A program made the translations under genes and the position numbers. A model generated the notes under the pieces. That model did not search any database and was not told the DNA's origin. It saw only the letters and a program-made list of their open reading frames with translations. A DNA stretch of 64,000 nucleotides from DAHVFK01 sp035310985 (lineage in GTDB: Bacteria; Pseudomonadota; Gammaproteobacteria; Burkholderiales; SG8-39): contig DATGDH010000058.1 of NCBI GenBank assembly GCA_035310985.1, forward strand, positions 62,001 through 126,000, read 5' to 3'. Shown piece by piece: positions 59,287 through 64,000 of this stretch. Within the stretch, counting starts at the first letter, position 1; each line of letters begins with the position of its first letter.

Positions 59287-60098
59287 ACGAGAATCCAATG
59301 AAGCAATAGTGCACCCACCGGCAATGTCGCTGTTGCGCTGTCGATCCGGTCCAGAATGCCGCCATGTCCCGGCAGCAGCGTACCGCTGTCCTTGACGCCC
59401 GCCTGGCGCTTGAGCGCCGATTCGAACAAATCCCCGACGACGCTGACGAGGCAGAGCAGCACAGCCGCTGCGACGTACGCTGCCCACGCAAGACCATTGA
59501 TGCGTGATGCGATCGTCGGAATCGACACAGCGCAGATGATAGCGTAGGCCGACGTCGCGAGGACGGCGCCCCATACGCCTGCCCAGGTCTTGCCCGCGCT
59601 GATGGTTGGGGCGAGCTTGCGTCGTCCAAAGGCGCGCCCGGTGAAGTAGGCGGCACTGTCGGCCAGCCATACCAGTCCAAGCAAGACGAGCAGATCCACG
59701 GGCGGCAGCGCGACCGCAGCGAGTCCCGCAGGCACGAGCACCATGAGTCCCGCCGCGGCGAGCAAGACGCGGGGTTGCGCCGCGACGCCGCGCCAAAGCC
59801 AGATCGGCGCCACGATGATCCAGAACAAGCCGGCTGTAAGCAGCACCGAATTCGCCGCCCCCTGGGCCCGGGCTCCGACCAGGAGGGCAAGCATCAGCCC
59901 GGCGAGCGATCCCCCGACGAGTACGCTGTAGGCGAGCGCCGCGGGACCCGCCAGGCGGCATAACCTGGCCCACTCGTAGGCGGCACCGGCAATAACGAGC
60001 GTCATGAGCACCGCAAAGTACGGCCGCGCAAGCAGGAAATTCGCCGCCAGAAAGCCTGCGAGCAGCAGTGCTGCGGTTGCGACCCGGGCGAGCAGCAA
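59283..60098 (-). CDS. cdsA: Phosphatidate cytidylyltransferase
   Basis: Makes CDP-diacylglycerol from phosphatidate and CTP. 271 residues, about eight hydrophobic helices. The family signature is intact near the C terminus: SALKRQAGVKDSGTLLPGHG followed by GILDRIDS. TTG 60098 is the only reasonable start after the uppS stop. PgsA, encoded at 15.1 kb, uses its product. Confidence 0.94.
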   Translation of the reverse strand: MLLARVATAALLLAGFLAANFLLARPYFAVLMTLVIAGAAYEWARLCRLAGPAALAYSVLVGGSLAGLMLALLVGARAQGAANSVLLTAGLFWIIVAPIWLWRGVAAQPRVLLAAAGLMVLVPAGLAAVALPPVDLLVLLGLVWLADSAAYFTGRAFGRRKLAPTISAGKTWAGVWGAVLATSAYAIICAVSIPTIASRINGLAWAAYVAAAVLLCLVSVVGDLFESALKRQAGVKDSGTLLPGHGGILDRIDSATATLPVGALLLHWILV

Positions 60099-60103
60099 GG
60101 GGT

Positions 60104-60904
60104 TCAGGCGACGGCGCCTGCGGCAGGCTTGCGCCCGCCACCTTGCGATTCTTCGGCTCCCTTGACCTGCTCGCTGGTGCGGCCGAAGCGACGTTCGCGG
60201 CGGCGATAGGAAGCGATGGCTTCGTCCAGCGCGCGAGCGTCAAAGTCGGGCCAGAGCGTATCCGTGAAGTAAAGCTCCGTGTAGGCGAGTTGCCACAGAA
60301 GAAAATTGCTGATGCGCTGCTCGCCCCCGGTGCGGATAAACAGATCGGGCTCGGGCGCGTAGTTCATCGCAAGATAGGGCATGATGGCCGCCTCCTGGAC
60401 GCCGTCCTCGATCGCCTTCGGGTGCTCGCGCGCCAGCCGGGTCAGCGCCTGGAGAATGTCCCATCGGCCGCCGTAATTCGCCGCAACGCTGAGCGTCAGC
60501 CCCGTGTTGGCCTGAGTCAGTTCCTCGCCGCGTTCGATCAGGGCGCGGATCTTCGGGTCGAACCGCTGCGTGTCGCCGATCACCTTGAGGCGTACGCGGT
60601 TGCGATGGAGCTTTTCGACTTCCTCAGTCAATGCGCCGCGGAACAATTGCATCAGGAGCGCGACTTCCTCCGGGGGACGCCGCCAGTTCTCCGAGCTGAA
60701 TGCGAACAGGGTGAGAAAGCCCACGCCCCGCTGCATGCAATTCTTCACGGTCGCACGAACCGCCTCGACGCCGCGCTTGTGGCCCGCGAAGCGGGGCAAG
60801 TGCCGTTGCCGAGCCCAGCGCCCATTGCCATCCATGATGATGGCAATGTGCCGCGGCACTTCGCCGTGCGACGGAATCTCGAGGGTCGAACTGTTTTGAG
60901 CCAT
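60104..60904 (-). CDS. uppS: Undecaprenyl diphosphate synthase (cis-prenyltransferase)
   Basis: Builds the C55 carrier lipid for peptidoglycan and lipopolysaccharide. 266 residues. Motifs: HIAIIMDGNGRWARQR with catalytic Asp near 25, FAFSSENWRRP near 68 and LFIRTGGEQRISNFLLWQ near 190. The C-terminal tail (EQVKGAEESQGGGRKPAAG) is longer than in E. coli. Nine bases after frr. Confidence 0.95.
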   Translation of the reverse strand: MAQNSSTLEIPSHGEVPRHIAIIMDGNGRWARQRHLPRFAGHKRGVEAVRATVKNCMQRGVGFLTLFAFSSENWRRPPEEVALLMQLFRGALTEEVEKLHRNRVRLKVIGDTQRFDPKIRALIERGEELTQANTGLTLSVAANYGGRWDILQALTRLAREHPKAIEDGVQEAAIMPYLAMNYAPEPDLFIRTGGEQRISNFLLWQLAYTELYFTDTLWPDFDARALDEAIASYRRRERRFGRTSEQVKGAEESQGGGRKPAAGAVA

Positions 60905-60913
60905 ACAGGGGCC

Positions 60914-61471
60914 TCAAACGGCCATCAGCTCCGTTTCTTTGGCCTGTAGCAGGCCGTCGATCTCCGTTACGTGCCTGTCGGTGAGCTTCTGGACTTCATC
61001 CAGGGCGCGCCGCTCGTCGTTTTCGGAGATCTCTTTCTTCTTAAGCGCTTCCTTAAGCGCGTGCATCGCGTCGCGGCGCAGGTTGCGCACGGCCACGCGG
61101 GCGTTCTCCGCCTCGTGCCGTACCACCTTGATGAGTTCCTTGCGGCGTTCCTCGGTCAGAGCGGGCATCGGCACGCGGATCGTGTCGCCCATCGTCGCAG
61201 GATTCAAGCCGAGATCCGATTCGCGGATGGCCTTTTCCACCGCGCCGACCATCTTCTTCTCGAACGGCGACACGCCGATTGTACGGGCGTCGAGCAGCGT
61301 CACCTTGGCGACCTGATTGATGGGCGTTGGCGCGCCGTAGTAATCGACCTGGACATGGTCGAGCAAACCGGTATGCGCGCGACCCGTGCGCACTTTCGAC
61401 AGATCGGCCTTGAAAGCCTCGATGCTCTTGCGCATCTTCTGCTCCGTGCCTTTTTTCAATTCCGCAATCAT
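60914..61471 (-). CDS. frr: Ribosome recycling factor
   Basis: Splits post-termination ribosomes with EF-G. 185 residues, the standard length, from ATG 61471 (GGAG six bases upstream); a GTG one codon earlier is too near the ribosome binding site. Typical blocks are MRKSIEAFKADLSKVRTGRA, LDHVQVDYYGAPTPINQVA and the C-terminal LTDRHVTEIDGLLQAKE. Confidence 0.96.
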   Translation of the reverse strand: MIAELKKGTEQKMRKSIEAFKADLSKVRTGRAHTGLLDHVQVDYYGAPTPINQVAKVTLLDARTIGVSPFEKKMVGAVEKAIRESDLGLNPATMGDTIRVPMPALTEERRKELIKVVRHEAENARVAVRNLRRDAMHALKEALKKKEISENDERRALDEVQKLTDRHVTEIDGLLQAKETELMAV

Positions 61472-61490
61472 CACGGTCTCCTATGCACGT

Positions 61491-62204
61491 TCACACGTGG
61501 ACCAGCGTGCCCTCGTCTTCGCCGAGGACAACCCGCCTCAGGGCGTCCTTCTTGAAGATGCTGAACACGTTGATGGGCAGCTTCTGGTCCCGACAAAGCG
61601 TCAGGGCGGTGGCGTCCATGACCTTGAGGTTACGATTGATGGCCTCGTCGAAGCTGATGCGCCCGTAGCGCTTGGCAGTGCGGTCGGTCAGCGGGTCCGC
61701 GGTGTACACGCCGTCCACCTTGGTCGCCTTGAGCACGATCTCCGCGCCCATTTCGCTGCCGCGTAATGCGGCCGCGGTGTCGGTGGTGAAGAACGGGTTC
61801 CCGGTGCCCGCCGCGAAGATGACGATCTTGCCTTCCTCGAGATAGCGAATCGCCTTGCCGCGAATGTAAGGCTCGACGATTTGCTCGATGTTAAGCGCCG
61901 ATTGGACTCTGCTCGTCACTCCGGCGTGCCGCATCGCGTCCTGCAGCGCCAGTGCGTTCATCACCGTCGCCAGCATCCCCATGTAGTCGGCAGTCGCGCG
62001 ATCCATGCCGCTCGCGCCGGGCGCGACGCCGCGGAAGATGTTGCCCCCGCCGATCACGACACCGATCTCGACGCCCATGCGCCCGACCTGCGCGATTTCC
62101 GCGACGATCTCGCCGATCGTCTCCCTGTTGATGCCGTAAGGATCGTCGCCCATCAGCGCCTCGCCCGAGAGCTTGAGCAGGATGCGCTTGTACTTGGGCG
62201 TCAA
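61491..62204 (-). CDS. pyrH: Uridylate kinase
   Basis: Phosphorylates UMP; hexameric amino acid kinase-fold enzyme, unlike eukaryotic UMP kinases. 237 residues. KRILLKLSGEALMGD near 6-20, IGVVIGGGNIFRG near 48-60 and the AAGTGNPFFTTDTAAALR region near 133-150. TTG 62204 is the start, with GGAG upstream. Conserved tsf-pyrH-frr order. Confidence 0.95.
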   Translation of the reverse strand: MTPKYKRILLKLSGEALMGDDPYGINRETIGEIVAEIAQVGRMGVEIGVVIGGGNIFRGVAPGASGMDRATADYMGMLATVMNALALQDAMRHAGVTSRVQSALNIEQIVEPYIRGKAIRYLEEGKIVIFAAGTGNPFFTTDTAAALRGSEMGAEIVLKATKVDGVYTADPLTDRTAKRYGRISFDEAINRNLKVMDATALTLCRDQKLPINVFSIFKKDALRRVVLGEDEGTLVHV

Positions 62205-62232
62205 GGTGGTCTCCGGTGGTTCGAGTTTTTAC

Positions 62233-63111
62233 TCAGCGTGAGAGGCCGGCCTGGGCCATGACCTCCGCGGCAAAATCGCTCGACTTGCGCTCGATTCCCT
62301 CCCCGACCACGAGGAACCGGTAGCCGAGAACCCTCGCCTTCCTGCTCGCGAGCATCCTCTCGATCGTCTGCTTGTCGTCCTTCACGAACGGCTGACCAAG
62401 CAGAGATATTTCGCCCAGAAACTTGTTCACGCCGCCTTCGACCATCTTGGCGACGATCTCGGCCGGCTTGCCGGATTCCTTCGCCCGCGCGGTCAGGATG
62501 TCGCGCTCACGCGCCGCCACGTCGGCCGGCACATCGGCTTTTGACATGTACTGGGGCTTCGCGAAGGCGATATGCATCGCCAGGTCCTTGCCAACCTCCT
62601 GCGGCCCGTCGTATTCGACCAGCACGCCGATCTTCGCGCCGTGCAGGTAGAGGGCCAGTTGCGCCGCCGTCGCGACGCGCGCGAAGCGACGGATGGCGAT
62701 GTTCTCGCCGATCTTCTGCACCAGCTTCTGCCGCTTGTCTTCTACCGTGCTTCCCTGGAAGGCAAGACCGCTAAGTTCCGCCACATCCTTCGGCGATGAC
62801 CTCGCAATCAGCTCCGCAAGCGCGCCCGCAAAGGCCAGGAAGTCCTCGTTCTTGGCGACGAAATCGGTCTCGCAATTGATCTCCACCAGCGCACCGAGCT
62901 TCGCATCCGGGGACAGGTACGCGCCGACCACGCCTTCGGCGGCGACGCGCCCCGCGGCCTTGCTCGCCTTCGCCCCGCTCTTGATGCGCAGCAGCTCCTC
63001 TGCCTTGCGCAGATCGCCGCCCGCCTCGGCGAGAGCCTTCTTACACTCCATCATTCCGAGGCCGGTCATCTCGCGCAGTTCCTTTACCAAGCTCGCGCTT
63101 ATTTCGGTCAT
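62233..63111 (-). CDS. tsf: Elongation factor Ts
   Basis: Nucleotide exchange factor for EF-Tu. 292 residues. N-terminal UBA-like domain with VKELREMTGLGMMECKKAL, core with VEINCETDFVAKNEDF and the IAFAKPQYMS region. ATG 63111 lies 81 bases after the rpsB stop, with an attenuator-like hairpin in between. Confidence 0.96.
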   Translation of the reverse strand: MTEISASLVKELREMTGLGMMECKKALAEAGGDLRKAEELLRIKSGAKASKAAGRVAAEGVVGAYLSPDAKLGALVEINCETDFVAKNEDFLAFAGALAELIARSSPKDVAELSGLAFQGSTVEDKRQKLVQKIGENIAIRRFARVATAAQLALYLHGAKIGVLVEYDGPQEVGKDLAMHIAFAKPQYMSKADVPADVAARERDILTARAKESGKPAEIVAKMVEGGVNKFLGEISLLGQPFVKDDKQTIERMLASRKARVLGYRFLVVGEGIERKSSDFAAEVMAQAGLSR

Positions 63112-63137
63112 TGCCTGCTGCTCCTTGCTGCAAGTTC

Positions 63138-63163
63138 AAAAAAAGGGGCGCGCGGCCCCTTTT
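63138..63163 (-). terminator. Intrinsic terminator/attenuator between rpsB and tsf
   Basis: Read on the minus strand: AAAAGGGGC, loop CGCGC, GCCCCTTTT, then further T residues (stem at 63163-63155 and 63149-63141, T run extending to 63138). The flanking A/T runs make it look bidirectional. A partial terminator at this place is known from the E. coli rpsB-tsf operon and would reduce tsf relative to rpsB. Confidence 0.7.
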
Positions 63164-63192
63164 CCCCGATTCGATGCGCAGGGTATGCGCGT

Positions 63193-63945
63193 TCAGGCCG
63201 CGCCTTCCTGCTCGTCCTCGACCTCGACAAATTCGTCCCGGGTCGCGGCCACGACCTCCTCGACGGACTGGGTGCGACCCTCTAGCACGGCGTCCGCGAT
63301 TCCGCGCGCGTACAGGCGGATCGCCCCGCTCGAGTCGTCGTTGCCGGGTATGACGTGCGAGATTCCGTCGGGCGAGTGGTTCGTGTCGACCACGCCCACC
63401 ACCGGGATGCCGAGCTTCACGGCCTCCGCGACCGCGCCCTTCTGATAGCCGACGTCGATGATAAACAGCGCGTCGGGCAGACTCGCGAGCTCCTTGATGC
63501 CGCCGAGCGAGCGATTCAGCTTGTCCAGCTCGCGCTGCAGGCCGAGCGCCTCTTTCTTCGACATGCGCTCGAAGGTGCCATCCTGCGACATCTGCTCCAT
63601 TTCCTTGAGCCGCTTGATGGACTGCTTGACGGTCTTGAAGTTGGTCAGCATCCCGCCGAGCCAGCGGTGATCGACGAAAGGCATAGCGCAGCGTTGCGCT
63701 TCCTCGCGCATGATCTCCCTCGCCTGACGCTTGGTGCCGACGAACAGCAAGTTGCCCTTGTTCGCGGCGAGCTGGCGAACGTACTTCACGGCGTCCTGAT
63801 ACATCGCCAGCGTCTTTTCGAGGTTGATGATATGAATCTTGTTGCGGTGTCCGAAGATGAACGGCGCCATCTTCGGATTCCAGTAGCGGGTTTGATGCCC
63901 GAAATGGACACCCGCCTCCAGCATTTGACGCATCGTTACCGACAC
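63193..63945 (-). CDS. rpsB: 30S ribosomal protein S2
   Basis: 250 residues from GTG 63945. VTMRQMLEAGVHFGHQTRYW is the family N terminus, PKMAPFIFGHRNKIHIINLE follows, and DVGYQKGAVAEAVKLGIPVV and GVVDTNHSPDG are conserved. AAGGAG lies eight bases before this GTG; the in-frame GTG at 63954 touches the Shine-Dalgarno sequence and is less likely. First gene of the rpsB-tsf-pyrH-frr run. Confidence 0.96.
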   Translation of the reverse strand: MSVTMRQMLEAGVHFGHQTRYWNPKMAPFIFGHRNKIHIINLEKTLAMYQDAVKYVRQLAANKGNLLFVGTKRQAREIMREEAQRCAMPFVDHRWLGGMLTNFKTVKQSIKRLKEMEQMSQDGTFERMSKKEALGLQRELDKLNRSLGGIKELASLPDALFIIDVGYQKGAVAEAVKLGIPVVGVVDTNHSPDGISHVIPGNDDSSGAIRLYARGIADAVLEGRTQSVEEVVAATRDEFVEVEDEQEGAA

Positions 63946-63980
63946 AATAGCCACTCCTTAGGGTTGATAGCTGCCGCCGG

Positions 63981-63999
63981 GCCGAGCCGACGACTCGGC
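63981..63999. other. Hairpin upstream of rpsB
   Basis: GCCGAG (63981-63986) and CTCGGC (63994-63999) with a seven-base loop, 36 bases before the rpsB start. It may belong to the rpsB leader, where S2 autoregulation occurs in other proteobacteria, or be part of an upstream terminator; the window ends here. Confidence 0.35.
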
Positions 64000-64000
64000 G

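Overview
The window is a high-GC chromosome segment from a betaproteobacterium, probably of the Burkholderiales/Nitrosomonadales side. The assignment rests on gene order: fabF-rpoE-mucA-mucB-mucD-lepA-lepB-rnc-era-recO-pdxJ-acpS-nagZ on the left, and rpsB-tsf-pyrH-frr-uppS-cdsA-dxr-rseP-bamA-skp-lpxD-fabZ-lpxA-lpxB plus ppsA/ppsR-smpB-ratA-rnfH-guaB-guaA on the right. Genus cannot be fixed from the sequence alone. Genes are tightly packed, many joined by 4-base ATGA or GTGA overlaps. No insertion sequence, prophage or CRISPR array is visible.

Left region (1-15.7 kb): the end of fabF, a YgfX-like gene, and the envelope-stress operon rpoE-mucA-mucB-mucD with a plausible sigma-E promoter. Then come a glutaredoxin-like gene, a strong intrinsic terminator abutting lepA, and a long co-directional run lepA-lepB-DUF4845-rnc-era-recO-pdxJ-acpS-nagZ. 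An inverted efp gene of unusual, alphaproteobacteria-like type follows, then uvrC and pgsA.

Accessory region (15.7-26.6 kb): tRNA-Gly, tRNA-Cys and tRNA-Leu. The 3' part of tRNA-Leu is duplicated 1,342 bp downstream, bracketing two orphan genes; this is the footprint of a tRNA-integrated element without a visible integrase. Next is a partner-switching signalling cluster: RsbW-like kinase, FecR-domain protein, OmpA-like protein, CHASE2-SpoIIE phosphatase, metallo-beta-lactamase-fold hydrolase and STAS protein. A catabolic mini-operon follows, encoding a NicX-like ring-cleavage dioxygenase, an alpha/beta hydrolase and an acyl-CoA dehydrogenase-like flavoprotein.

Middle region (26.6-41.5 kb): holB-tmk-mltG, ygfZ, an NRDE protein, a GNAT acetyltransferase, and a class II aldolase/short-chain dehydrogenase fusion translationally coupled to mtnA, which suggests a 5'-methylthioadenosine salvage route through DHAP. 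A complete five-gene branched-chain-amino-acid-type ABC transporter, an L,D-transpeptidase, tadA and an MFS transporter follow.

Right region (41.5-64 kb): housekeeping backbone. It carries purine synthesis (guaB-guaA), trans-translation (smpB), PEP synthase and its regulator transcribed divergently, and the lipid A/outer-membrane biogenesis cluster read leftward from rpsB. The usual rnhB between lpxB and the RNA methyltransferase gene is missing.

The most interesting leads are the CHASE2/FecR/OmpA partner-switching cluster, the aldolase-SDR/mtnA pair, the atypical EF-P with arginine at the modified-lysine position, the NicX-like operon and the tRNA-Leu integration scar.
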